Assembly (NCBI GenBank): GCA_911728435.2
Contig: OU452205.1
Location: 6,082,260 to 6,146,259 of the forward strand
Reading direction: 5' to 3'
Source: Apoderus coryli
Taxonomy: Eukaryota; Arthropoda; Insecta; Coleoptera; Attelabidae
DNA: 64,000 bases
A program made the position numbers and the translations under genes. Position 1 is the stretch's first letter; each line of letters begins with the position of its first letter. Of the stretch, positions 1 through 11,211 are shown piece by piece. Under the pieces are notes generated by a model. The model was not told the origin of the DNA. It made no database searches and was given only the letters and a program-made list of their open reading frames with translations.

Positions 1-3000
1 AGATGTGCAAGAATTAAGGCTGAAATTGAACCATTTTATTGATTCCTCACAGGAATTGATCCGTAACTCTCCGAATATTTTAATCAAAGAGGAAGCATAT
101 ATTGGTCTATGCGATTTGCTGATAGTTTTCAGCGATCAGTTACGTGCTTATGAATATTTGGCTGAATTAGCTTGTGCGCCAAATACACATTTGCAAGCTT
201 TGTTAAACGAATTTGTCCAAACATACGTGTTCGTACCGGAACAAGATGCCGAACATGATGAACATCGAATTGAGGAGTTGCACAAGCGTCGAAACTTTTT
301 AGCAGCTTATTGTAAATTGATTGTTTATAATATAATGCAAACAAAAGCTGGGGCAGATGTGTTCAAAAATTATGTGAAATACTATAATGAATACGGAGAT
401 ATCATTAAGGCTACGTTGAGTAAGGCGAGGGAGATAAATAAAGTTAATTGTGCGTTAACGATGTGCTTGAGTTTGAATATGATGTATAATGAGGTGCACC
501 GGTTATCTGGGGGAAGAAATCCTAGACAGCATGAGGAATTCTTTTCATTAAAGGTACATTATATTTTTAATTTTCTTCAAGTTGTTAAAAATACTAAATT
601 AAAATGCTTTTGTAGGAGTTAGCTAAGAGGTTTGCACTCTCCTTTGGATTAGATGCTGTGAAAAATCGTGAAGCTATTACAGCATTGCATAGAGCTGGTA
701 TATTATTTGCGGTAGCTGGTGCAGAAAATCCAGACGATCCTATTGGACCTCCACAAAATCTACCATTTTTGGAAATACTGTCTGAATTTACAAATAAATT
801 ACTCAAGCAGGATAAGAAAGTGGTTATGGCTTTCTTAGATCGAAGGATTGTTACAGGTAAATCAATAAATAAATTAAATGCAAAGAAATAAAAAGAAAAC
901 AGCTCTGCAGCGTCGAATAAAATTTCTCAATGCTCTCAGATTATTTCGTATTTATTCACATCATGAATTCGTTCCCGCAAATTCTTGTTCATTATTGCAT
1001 TCTCGTGCATAGACACGCTTTTTCATGTAGCCCCAAAGAAAAAAATTAAGAAGATTGAGATTCGGTCAAGAGAAATTTCCAGCCCTTCCTATCCATCTTC
1101 TTTGATACGTGGTATTTGCAAAAAATTGCTGTACTTGCCGGGCTACCAAATATGTACAGATCGTCAAAATTTTCAAAAAACCTGATGATTCAAAATGGTT
1201 GAAACTTGGTGTAGTGATAGAGGGCCTTATTGCGAGCCGAAGAGGCTGGGATTACAAAGAACCAACTCCGTTTTTCGATATCTCTTCCCGTTTTCGAGAT
1301 ATTTACGTTTAAAGTTTTTTCCAAAAATCTTCAAAACTTAAATTAACAAATATTTACAGATCGTAAAAATATTCAAAAAACCTGATGATTCCAAAATGGT
1401 TGAAACTTGGTGTAGTGATAGAGGGCACTATTGGGAGCTGAAAAGGCCGGGATTATAAAGAACCAACTCCGTTTTTCGATATCTCTTCCCGTTTTCGAGA
1501 TATTTACGTTTAAAGTTTTTTTCCAACAATCTTCAAAACTTAAAGTAACAAATATTTACAGATCGTAAAAATATTCAAAAAACCTGATGATTCCAAAATG
1601 GTTGAAACTTGGTGTAGTGATAGAGGGCCCTATTGGGAGCCGAAAAGGCCGGAATTATAAAGAACCAACTCCGTTTTTCGATATCTCTTCCCGTTTTCGA
1701 GATATTTACGTTTAAAGTTTTTTCCAAAAATCTTCAAAACTTAAAGTAACAAATATTTACAGATCGTAAAAATATTCAAAAAACCTGATGATTCCAAAAT
1801 GGTTGAAACTTGGTGTAGTGATAGAGGGCCCTATTGGGAGCCGAAAAGGCCGGGATTATAAAGAACCAACTCCGTTTTTCGATATCTCTTCCCGTTTTCG
1901 AGATATTTACGTTTAAAGTTTTTTCCAAAAATCTTCAAAACTTAAAGTAACAAATATTTACAGATCGTAAAAATATTCAAAAAACCTGATGATTCCAAAA
2001 TGGTTGAAATTTGGTGTAGTGTATAGAGGGCCCTATTGGGAGCCGAAAAGGCCGGAATTGTAAAGAACCAACTCCGTTTTTCGATATCTCTTCCCGTTTT
2101 CGAGATATTTCCGTTAAAAGTTTTTTCCAAAAATCTTCAAAACTAAAGTAACAAATATTTACAGATCGTAAAATAATTCAAAAAACCTGATGATTCCAAA
2201 ATGGTTGAAACTTGGTGTAGTGATAGAGGGCCTTATTGCGAGCCGAAGAGGCTGGGATTACAAAGAACCAACTCCGTTTTTCGATATCTCTTCCCGTTTT
2301 CGAGATATTTACGTTTAAAGTTTTTTCCAAAAATCTTCAAAACTTAAAGTAACAAATATTTACAGATCGTAAAAATATTCAAAAAACCTGACGATTCCAA
2401 AATGGTTGAAACTTGGTGTAGTGATAGAGGGCCCTATTGGGAGCCGAAAAGGCCGGAATTATAAAGAACCAACTCCGTTTTTCGATATCTCTTCCCGTTT
2501 TCGAGATATTTACGTTTAAAGTTTTTTCCAAAAATCTTCAAAACTTAAAGTAACAAATATTTACAGATCGTAAAAATATTCAAAAAACCTGATGATTCCA
2601 AAATGGTTGAAACTTGGTGTAGTGATAGAGGGCCCTATTGGGAGCCGAAAAGGCCGGGATTATAAAGAACCAACTCCGTTTTTCGATATCTCTTCCCGTT
2701 TTCGAGATATTTACGTTTAAAGTTTTTTCCAAAAATCTTCAAAACTTAAAGTAACAAATATTTACAGATCGTAAAAATATTCAAAAAACCTGATGATTCC
2801 AAAATGGTTGAAATTTGGTGTAGTGTATAGAGGGCCCTATTGGGAGCCGAAAAGGCCGGAATTGTAAAGAACCAACTCCGTTTTTCGATATCTCTTCCCG
2901 TTTTCGAGATATTTCCGTTAAAAGTTTTTTCCAAAAATCTTCAAAACTAAAGTAACAAATATTTACAGATCGTAAAATAATTCAAAAAACCTGATGATTC

Positions 3001-5920
3001 CAAAATGGTTGAAACTTGGTGTAGTGATAGAGGGCCTTATTGCGAGCCGAAGAGGCTGGGATTACAAAGAACCAACTCCGTTTTTCGATATCTCTTCCCG
3101 TTTTCGAGATATTTACGTTTAAAGTTTTTTCCAAAAATCTTCAAAACTTAAAGTAACAAATTTTTACAGATCGTAAAAATATTAAAAAAAACCTTGTGAT
3201 TCCAAAATGGTTGAAACTTGGTGTAGTGATAGAGGGCCCTATTGGGAGCCGAAAAGGGCGGGATTACAAAGAACCAACTCCTTTTTTCGATATCTCTTCC
3301 CGTTTTCGAGATATTTACGTTTAAAGTTTTTTCCAAAAATCTTCAAAACTTAAAGTAACAAATATTTACAGATCGTAAAAATATTAAAAAAAACCTTGTG
3401 ATTCCAAAATGGTTGAAACTTGGTGTAGTGATAGAGGGCCCTATTGGGAGCCGAAAAGGGCGGGATTACAAAGAACCAACTCCTTTTTTCGATATCTCTT
3501 CCCGTTTTCGAGATATTTACGTTTAAAGTTTTTTCCAAAAATCTTCAAAACTTAAAGTAACAAATATTTACAGATCGTAAAAATATTCAAAAAACCTGAT
3601 GAATCCAAAATGGTTGAAACTTGGTGTAGTGATAGAGGGCCCTATTGGGAGCTGAAAAGGGCGGGATTATAAAGAACCAACTCCGTTTTTCGATATCTCT
3701 TCCCGTTTTCGAGATATTTACGTTTAAAGTTTTTTCCAAAAATCTTCAAAACTTAAAGTAACAAATATTTACAGATCGTAAAAATATTAAAAAAACCTTG
3801 TGATTCCAAAATGGTTGAAACTTGGTGTAGTGATAGAGGGCCCTATTGGGAGCCGAAAAGGCCGGAGTTATAAAGAACCAACTCCGTTTTTCGATATCTC
3901 TTCCCGTTTTCGAGATATTTACGTTTAAAGTTTTTTCCAAAAATCTTCAAAACTAAAGTAACAAATATTTACAGATCGTAAAATAATTCAAAAAACCTGA
4001 TGATTCCAAAATGGTTGAAACTTGGTGTAGTGATAGAGGGCCTTATTGGGAGCCGAAGAGGCTGGGATTACAAAGAACCAACTCCGTTTTTCGATATCTC
4101 TTCCCGTTTTCGAGATATTTACGTTTAAAGTTTTTTCCAAAAATCTTCAAAACTTAAAGTAACAAATATTTACAGATCGTAAAAATATTCAAAACACCTG
4201 ATGATTCCAAAATGGTTGAAACTTGGTGTAGTGATAGAGGGCCCTATTGGGAGCCGAAAAGGGCGGGATTATAAAGAACCAACTCCGTTTTTCGATATCT
4301 CTTCCCGTTTTCGAGATATTTACGTTTAAAGTTTTTTCCAAAAATCTTCAAAACTTAAAGTAACAAATATTTACAGATCGTAAAAATATTCAAAAAACCT
4401 GATGAATCCAAAATGGTTGAAACTTGGTGTAGTGATAGAGGGCCCTATTGGGAGCCGAAAAGGCCGGGATTACAAAGAACCAACTCCGTTTTTCGATATC
4501 TCTTCCCGTTTTCGAGATATTTACGTTTAAAGTTTTTTCCAAAAATCTTCAAAACTTAAAGTAACAAATATTTACAGATCGTAAAAATATTCAAAAAACC
4601 TGATGATTCCAAAATGGTTGAAACTTGGTGTAGTGATAGAGGGCCCTATTGGGAGCCGAAAAGGCCGGGATTACAAAGAACCAACTCCGTTTTTCGATAT
4701 CTCTTCCCGTTTTCGAGATATTTACGTTTAAAGTTTTTTCCAAAAATCTTCAAAACTAAAGTAACAAATATTTACAGATCGTAAAAATATTCAAAAAACC
4801 TGATGATTCCAAAATGGTTGAAACTTGGTGTAGTGATAGAGGGCCCTATTGGGAGCCGAAAAGGCCGGGATTACAAAGAACCAACTCCGTTTTTCGATAT
4901 CTCTTCCCGTTTTCGAGATATTTACGTTTAAAGTTTTTTCCAAAAATCTTCAAAACTTAAAGTAACAAATTTTTACAGATCGTAAAAATATTAAAAAAAA
5001 CCTTGTGATTCCAAAATGGTTGAAACTTGGTGTAGTGATAGAGGGCCCTATTGGGAGCCGAAAAGGCCGGGATTACAAAGAACCAACTCCGTTTTTCGAT
5101 ATCTCTTCCCGTTTTCGAGATATTTACGTTTAAAGTTTTGTCCAAAAATCTTCAAAACTTAAAGTAACAAATATTTACAGATCGTAAAAATATTCAAAAA
5201 ACCTGATGATTCCAAAATGGTTGAAACTTGGTGTAGTGATAGAGGGCCCTATTGGGAGCCGAAAAGGCCGGAGTTATAAAGAACCAACTCCGTTTTTCGA
5301 TATCTCTTCCCGTTTTCGAGATATTTACGTTTAAAGTTTTTTTCCAACAATCTTCAAAACTTAAAGAAACAAATATTTACAGATCGTCAAAATCGTAGTG
5401 GCGCACCATCTAACTGAAACCACATGTTTCTGTACATGCTTAAAGATACTTCTTCTAGGAAGGGTGGCGCAAAAATCGTCGAAACTGTTGCCCGTCTAAT
5501 CTTCCAGGCAGCTCAAATGGCCTATTAATGTTCCATTTATTATACCAACCCATGCCCATGTAAAGGTAAAAAGCAAAAACCGATAGGAGATCGTTATGGA
5601 AAACAATAAGGAAGATTTTCGGAAGCATAATATATCTGGGACACAAAAGTTCCGATTCCATCGTTAACATAATATAACTGTCTAAACTATTTTGTAAAAG
5701 ATAAATCAGTTAGGAATCTTCTATTTTAGCCATGCCAAGTAGTAGAGGCGAGGACTGGCAGCCATTACAACTCTACAGAAACTCCTTGTTACACGGAGAA
5801 ACGGATGCTTTGCCAACTACAAGCAAGCGGGCTTATGGTAGAAAACGCAAGGATCCAGAATCAGAGAATGATGAAGATCATCTCTCTGATCAGGAGTTCC
5901 CAGGAAACTTATATGGTTAA
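1..5920 (+). CDS. SA: Cohesin subunit SA (stromalin/STAG), 3' part, three exons
   Basis: This is the C-terminal part of the stromal antigen subunit of cohesin, the HEAT-repeat protein that binds the RAD21 kleisin and loads cohesin on chromatin. Exons read as 2-553 (5' end outside the window), 616-856 and 5730-5920. Junctions are AAG|gtacat, ttttgtag|GAG (phase 0), TTACAG|gtaaat and tattttag|CC (phase 1), giving one open frame. STAG hallmarks include HKRRNFLAAYCKLIVYNI, KYYNEYGDIIKATLSKAREI, ELAKRFALSFGLD, FLEILSEFTNKLLKQDKK and GEDWQPLQLYRNSLLHGE, collinear with vertebrate STAG1/2 as I know them. The last exon ends in a basic/acidic tail (KRAYGRKRKD, then a DQEF stretch) and a TAA at 5918-5920. 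This is shorter than vertebrate STAG C-termini, so it may be a short isoform or more exons may follow. Intron 2 is 4.9 kb and is filled by a transposon relic and a satellite array. Family identity is near certain; the 3' end is less so. Confidence 0.93.
890..5690 (-). pseudogene. Tc1/mariner-like transposase relic split by a satellite array
   Basis: Two pieces of one DDE transposase lie on the minus strand on either side of the tandem array. The upstream piece (about 5660 down to 5388) reads AWVGIINGTLIG, then after a frame change PFELPGRLDGQQFRRFLRH, and, after another, FLEEVSLSMYRNMWFQLDGA. The last is the second catalytic Asp region (usual WFQxDGAPxH). The downstream piece (about 1105 to 905) reads RWIGRAGN, a stop, then PNLNLLNFFLWGYMKKRVYA, the conserved SPDLxPLDFFLWG block. 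Only about 15 residues between QLDGAPL and RWIG appear to be missing, and the satellite sits in that gap. The element is dead from stops and frameshifts. It lies inside SA intron 2, antisense to the host gene. Confidence 0.8.
1156..5386. repeat. Tandem satellite array, 21 units of about 201 bp
   Basis: The marker ACAGATCG recurs 22 times, at 1156, 1356, 1558, 1759, 1960, 2161, 2362, 2563, 2764, 2965, 3166, 3368, 3570, 3771, 3971, 4172, 4373, 4574, 4774, 4975, 5177 and 5379, so the period is 200-202 bp. Units are nearly identical. Each carries a short inverted motif, ATATCTC...GAGATAT, around TTCCCGTTTT. The minus-strand open frames of about 62 codons that recur with this period are by-products of the repeat, not genes. 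A superimposed 804-bp (four-unit) duplication is visible. The array lies inside an intron of SA and inside a transposase relic. Confidence 0.97.
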
Positions 5921-6750
5921 TTACAGAATTGTAATATTTTTAGTGTTTTTATTTTATTAAGGAAATTTTATAGTTATAATATCTAATATTTAAATCAAAT
6001 TTGCTACTTTAGGTTTTTATTTATTTAAAGTTCTTGTTGAAATTGAGATAAAACTATTGATTATGGAGAAACCATTGGCTAAAAATAATTCAAGTCTTTT
6101 TTACATACGACGATGAGACAAATCAAGTTTGACATACGTTCAAAGAATCAAAAGTTTTCTTTTTTGTTTTTTCATTAAGAGATTAAGAGTGTATTTACTC
6201 TACACTGCTCAGATTTAAATGCGGGATGGGGTGATGCTGTCCATTCTGTTGCTTGTTTACCATTTCTCCACCTTTTTATCAGGACCGAACTGAGTATAGT
6301 TTGACTTGCAGGAACGCCACGTGAATTTTAATAAAATTATTGTATATCGCATATATCTGGGCAATACGAAGCTTAACGTGTCAGAGCGAGCACAACTATT
6401 TACGAAAAATAATAGGTAAAAAATTTTCGCCGACAAATAAAAATCCCTTCATCTAGCAATGCATGAAGGTGACTCAATGCATAATATCGAATTATACTTA
6501 GTTATACATATCCACAACACGAATGAATCTCCCTTTCAACTCATCATATTTTAAAATATACTGATTTCCATATGGGTAAGTACACTCTTAAGACGAAGAC
6601 TTCACCGAGGGATGGTATTTTTGTCAAGTAACTATTATTTTTGCCTATCTTCTTCAGACCCAGAGCAGATACAACGGTTATTTTATTGATGATTTACATA
6701 TATAGATGATTTCTTCAAAAAATTTGTATCAAATTTAAGTAAAGGTAAGT
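5921..6750. other. No gene recognised downstream of SA
   Basis: AT-rich sequence after the SA stop. An AATAAA occurs near 6434 and could serve as a polyadenylation signal. No open frame of note and no recognisable repeat, although the stretch 6580-6660 runs into the zinc-finger relic that follows. Confidence 0.4.
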
Positions 6751-6759
6751 AGAATTCAG

Positions 6760-7200
6760 GGGGCCTCAAATCGGCACATGAAAAAACTACATGTTTGTAC
6801 GATGTGTAGTAAAGGATTTACGCGCAACGGTATCTTGATTGCCATATAGCCAATAATCATTCTGATAACAATACTATAATGACCTCAATTACGAATATCC
6901 TTTATGAGATGAGTGTGATTCATGTTCGTATACATTTCCATCCATACACCGTTGAAACCACAGATCTAGAGTTTCTAGATCTGTGGTTGAAACTCTGCAT
7001 AATATGCTAAAACAAAGAACTATCAACAGATTGTGAAAAACTTTAATGTGAATATGATGCATATTTCAGATGCACCAAAAGTAGTTTGGCAAAACATTTA
7101 TTAACTCATAGCAATAATAAACCATATGTTTGTACAATGTGTAAAGGTAAACGATTTATGTGGAAACGGTTGGTCCTGAGGCCAACTTGACTTTCAGGGG
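6760..7200 (+). pseudogene. C2H2 zinc-finger gene relic
   Basis: Several broken C2H2 finger pieces lie in + orientation in shifting frames. They read LHVCTMCSKGFTRNG followed after a frameshift by DCHIANNHSDNN; ECDSCSYTFPSIH; and CEYDAYFRCTKSSLAKHLLTH joined to SNNKPYVCTMCKGKRF. The CxxC pairs, the H-x3-H spacing and linker-like NNKPYVC are typical of multi-finger DNA-binding proteins. Frameshifts and stops show it is a decayed copy. A 27-bp palindromic insertion interrupts it at 6959-6985. No intact parent gene is present in the window. Confidence 0.7.
6951..6993. mobile_element. 27-bp palindromic micro-insertion with 8-bp target duplication
   Basis: The core at 6959-6985 begins CACAGATCTAGA and ends in its reverse complement TCTAGATCTGTG, with only 3 bases between. 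It is flanked on both sides by GTTGAAAC (6951-6958 and 6986-6993). The 8-bp duplication fits the hAT-type pattern nTnnnnAn. A second copy of the same inverted repeat with a different 8-bp duplication lies at 10067-10115. Confidence 0.75.
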
Positions 7201-7510
7201 TTAACATTGTGCAGTATACTGGACATAAACAATAATATAACAATTATTTTATCTACAACTGTCATGTAATAGCTACGATTTGACATTATTTTCAATGCCA
7301 TAATTTCGTATCTATATTAGGGTTCTTCTTTCGTAGTGATTGATCTGAACCAAGTGAATGTGATTAAACTGAATGTGATTGTACTGAACTGAATATTTGG
7401 CAAAACCGAAAGATCATCTTTTTGTGATTGTCTTTCACTTAACCTCGAAATCTTGTGAAAACAACCAAATCTGCTCTGAAAACTGGAAAATTATTTCTTC
7501 CATGATATTA

Positions 7511-8212
7511 CGAGGCATGTTTTTTAAGTAAGTACCGTTTTGGAATTAAAAAAAGACGTGCAAAGATATCGCAATAATTTTATTTTTACGTGAAAGCCTG
7601 TACCTTAATCTACTTTTCTACATAATTTCCGTGAATATTGAGGCACTTGTCATAACGTGGCACCAGTTTTTGAATACCCTCCTCATAAAATTCTGCCGCC
7701 TGACGCTGCATTGATTGTCTCATTACGAGGCAGAAACTCCACTAGCAATACTCCTTTTCTGTCCCAAAAAACTGTGCACATGATTTTCCGGGCAGAAAGT
7801 GTTTGCTTAAACTTCACTCTTTTGGGTGATGATGAATGTCGCCATTCCATGGATTGTTGTTTCGATTCTGGTGTGACGTAGGCCACCCTTGTTTCGTCAC
7901 CAGTAACAATTTGGTCTAAAAAATCTTCACCTTCATTGTGGTACAGCTCAAGGAAAGTCAATGCACTGCCTAAACGTTGGGTTTTGTGCAAATCCGTCAA
8001 CATTTTTGGAACAAACAAGTCAGGCGGCAGAATTTTATGAGGAGGGTATTCAAAAACTGGTTCCACGTTATGACAAGTGCCTCAATATTCACGGAAATTA
8101 TGTAGAAAAGTAGATTAAGGTACAGGCTTTCATGTAAAAATAAAATTATTGCGATATCTTTGCACGTCTTTTTTTAATTCCAAAACGGTACTTACTTAAA
8201 AAACATGCCTCG
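7511..8212 (-). mobile_element. Rearranged mariner with its 3' end duplicated in inverse orientation
   Basis: A mariner remnant bounded by TA (7509-7510, 8213-8214) with termini CGAGGCATGTTTTTTAAGTA. The minus strand encodes an internal transposase segment with the first catalytic region TGDETRVAYVTPESKQQSM, then KFKQTLSARKIMCTVFWD and RKGVLLVEFLPR. It then jumps directly to the C-terminal block QAAEFYEEGIQKLVPRYDK through GNYVEK and a stop, losing the remaining catalytic residues. The terminal 193 bp (C-terminal coding end plus 3' UTR and TIR) is present twice, at 7511-7703 and 8020-8212, in opposite orientation. The element's 5' end has thus been replaced by a copy of its 3' end. No intact transposase, but both TIRs and TA duplications persist. 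Confidence 0.9.
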
Positions 8213-8214
8213 TA

Positions 8215-10066
8215 TTATCCATGTTTTAAACTTTTGCAATATATTGGTTTGATTCGAAATCATATTCCAATTATTATCTCTCAATATTCAATACTTTTAG
8301 AGGTTAACTGTTAACTGAACGAACTAACCGGTACCAAGAGGTTGATCAGTAAGCGGCAAGGGGGGTAGGAATTTTAATCAGTTTGGTTGAAGTGACCGAT
8401 GTCGAAAGAATACGCACAATGGTGAATGAACTGACAATTTTCAGATTGTTCACTTAGTTCAGTACGAAAGAATAACCCTATTATCGCACTAGTGCGTTAA
8501 TAAGAATGTTGTTTAACTTTGTTAATATGGTATATATTTTGTTTATATAAAATTTGCAGATAACATTTTGTACGTGGGATAGGAATTATCAACGCACTTA
8601 TGCAAACTGCACATGCGTTAATAATGTCCATATCCCACTAATTACGTAATAGTATATTGTGGAAAGATCATGTATTAATAACCATTACATGACAGCTGCA
8701 TACGCTATTTTTCTACACCCGATAAATAATGAAGAACTAAAAATATTATATGTGTATTATATGCTTGATTGAAAAATTATGGGTTTCTATTGATTAAAAA
8801 TCTGTATCATAATGGATAATATCATTATGAAACAGATTATCGGCATATATGTGTATTATTATAGTACGGGTGTAGAAAAATAACTATTATAAAATTACCT
8901 ACGATACCCTGGATATGATAATGATATCACTTTTTAAATAATAGTTATTGCTTTCATTTTACTAAATATCTAGTTAACTTATTATGTGAATCAGCTTACT
9001 TTTAATCCAAAGGGTTTCTAAAATTAACTTATATTAGGATAAAATGTTATCTGATTATTAGGTATTGTATTTGGCAGAACGAAAGCAAGTAATACCACTA
9101 AAATAAATTATTCATTCCAACTTTGTGATTTTTATTATTGGAACGTATAATTTTATTATATTTTTAAATATTTTAATCGTTTTATTGATTTGAAACGGAT
9201 AAATAGAATTTTCATTCATAAATATATTATGAACGGAAAATGAAATTCTATGTACTGTGAGTTCATGGAAAATCTTATATTGTTAGTGGATATTTATATT
9301 TTGTCTTTTCAGGACGTTTGTTTATTTAAAGCCACATTTGATAAGGTCTTTATGTATTTGTTACGCTTAGATATTTATACTTTAATAAAAGTTTTGTATT
9401 TTGTAGATTTAATTATTTGTCAATAAATGGAGAAACATGAAGTACAGTTTGTTTTAAAAAACCATGTCATCTATCCAACTTTGGTAATAATTTTGTTGTT
9501 AAAAAATTGTAGATCACACATTGGAAATATCTGTCTAGATGTCATATCAAAACAAAATCCAAGAACAAAAAAAATATGTTATCTGTTCACCTGAATGCAG
9601 TGGGGTAAGGGGATTGCGTATCAGGATCACGTTTTTAGATTTAAGTGGGGATGAATCAGGCAACGCTTTAACGCGAAAGAACACGATCAAGAGTCACAAC
9701 GCGTTTGGATCCTAAAATGATTGTCGAAAGAAAGCAGCTTTGCTGTGGCTAAAATCATAGTTTAATACCTCCGGAAGGTATTATAAACTATGCTAAAATT
9801 ATCTTCTTTGGGGAGTGTCGCTGACGACCAGTGTGAAGCTATGAGAACGCGTCTTAAGCTGCCCTTTATACGAAAGACTCACCGTATTGGTGGATGAGGA
9901 TCACATGACGCCAACGCGTAGTGGTAAAGCTCCGTTTCACCTAATACCCAAAAGTTGGTTTATGTCTTATCGGATATTTACTTATGCGTTATGATCGGCT
10001 CGGCTGTCTGTGAATCATAAAATAAATAACCTAATAAACCTTTACTAACCTTAAATTATAAAGTGC
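8215..10066. other. Gene-free, AT-rich intergenic stretch
   Basis: No coding exon recognised. From 9600 to 9960 the composition is visibly richer in G and C. This part contains an imperfect hairpin around 9758-9795, CATAGTTTAATACCT paired with AAGGTATTATAAACTATG with a 2-base bulge. I could not assign it to a known RNA or element. Confidence 0.4.
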
Positions 10067-10115
10067 GTTTACACCACAGATCTAGAAACTCCCTTCCTAG
10101 ATCTGTGGTTTACAC
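10067..10115. mobile_element. 33-bp palindromic micro-insertion with 8-bp target duplication
   Basis: The core at 10075-10107 starts CACAGATCTAG and ends CTAGATCTGTG, with 11 bases between the arms. It is flanked by GTTTACAC on both sides (10067-10074, 10108-10115), again fitting nTnnnnAn. It shares its terminal inverted repeat with the insertion at 6959-6985. It has landed at the edge of the MITE that starts at 10114, whose own target duplication it shares. Confidence 0.75.
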
Positions 10116-10273
10116 TTAGCGTTAAGTGGAACTTAAGTTAGACGTATTACAATGTAAATACATAAGTCTGTCGTGTTTATTACAGCTATCTGCACAGTTT
10201 ATACTTAAGCTTAAGTGGAACTTAAGTTTGTCGTATTTACAGTGTAATACTTAAGTTCCACTTAACCCTAAGT
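10114..10273. mobile_element. MITE with ACTTAG-type terminal inverted repeats
   Basis: A 160-bp element with inverted ends ACTTAGCGTTAAGTGGAACT and its near-complement AGTTCCACTTAACCCTAAGT. It has further internal inverted copies of CTTAAGTGGAACTTAAG and is flanked by GTTTAC (10108-10113, 10274-10279). It has no coding capacity, and I cannot assign a superfamily. Confidence 0.6.
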
Positions 10274-10279
10274 GTTTAC

Positions 10280-11211
10280 TATTTGCAGGTTTAAGACTAT
10301 TAAGGCCGAATACCCAGCGCAGAAAAAGAGTATCATGACATTGCTAATCCCACATCTTCAAATCTCTCAATACACAAATGTCGAAATCTTTCGCACAAAA
10401 GGCAGCTTTAAGGCGTTATCCCAACAAATTTGTAGTCTGTGATCCCAACTTTTATAGGTGTTTATCAGAGACATATCCATATCTTTGGTCATTGTCTTTA
10501 AAAGTTATATATAGTTTATAAAGACAATGTTTATTGGTTATTCGCGTCACTCACCGGACAGAAATGCCCATTCCTTTTGAAGTTGATTGTCAGTTAAGTA
10601 AGAATTAACTTCAAATTGTTTTATGGTCAATGTGCCAATTGTTTATTTTTCTGAGGTGCCAATCTTTGGCTAGTCCAAGTCAAAGGTACCAATGATAATA
10701 TTTGACAGTGAGATGAGTGGCAGGTGATCATATGTCACATCAGCTGAACTGAGTTGGAGAAGAAATACTCAGATCAGATTTTGGAGCATTGCTAACATAA
10801 CAGGAACTTTTGCGATTCGCGAGTCCATTACTTTTTACTTTTCAATCAATACAGTATAATCAAGTTTCGAATACTTTTTGGATTTTGATATTCGAGTAGC
10901 ACAACACTACCAAATATTAATATGTCATTTGTCATTACAATTACACACTTTTACTTTTTTTGATACTTGCAATTTGTTATGGTACTTATTAACAACACTT
11001 TAAACTTAAACCAGTATAGTAAAAATATATTATTTATAAAGATGATTTGGTTTTTTGTCAATGCCAGTGTTGTAAATAATTAAAATAATCAGTTAACATT
11101 TCAAATTTTTTGTGTACGGCTATTTAAATAAGAATTCCTAGTTATTGAAAATTTACAAATTAATACCTACCTATATTTTGTGCCCTATATAATAATTTCC
11201 AGAAGACAATA
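10280..11211. other. Upstream region of hyccin
   Basis: AT-rich sequence before the hyccin start codon, with no other gene. The promoter must lie here or include a non-coding first exon. I see no confident TATA box or initiator. The ATG at 11212 is preceded by a stretch ending TTTCCAGAAGACAATA, which could be an acceptor (ttccag|AAG) for an upstream non-coding exon. Confidence 0.35.

Noticed and set aside
1942..5145. Series of near-identical minus-strand frames of about 62 codons
   Set aside because: They recur every 201 bp with the satellite unit and carry no protein-like pattern; they are by-products of the repeat.
1156..5386. CRISPR-like array
   Set aside because: Units are 201 bp and continuous, with no spacer variation, in an animal intron.
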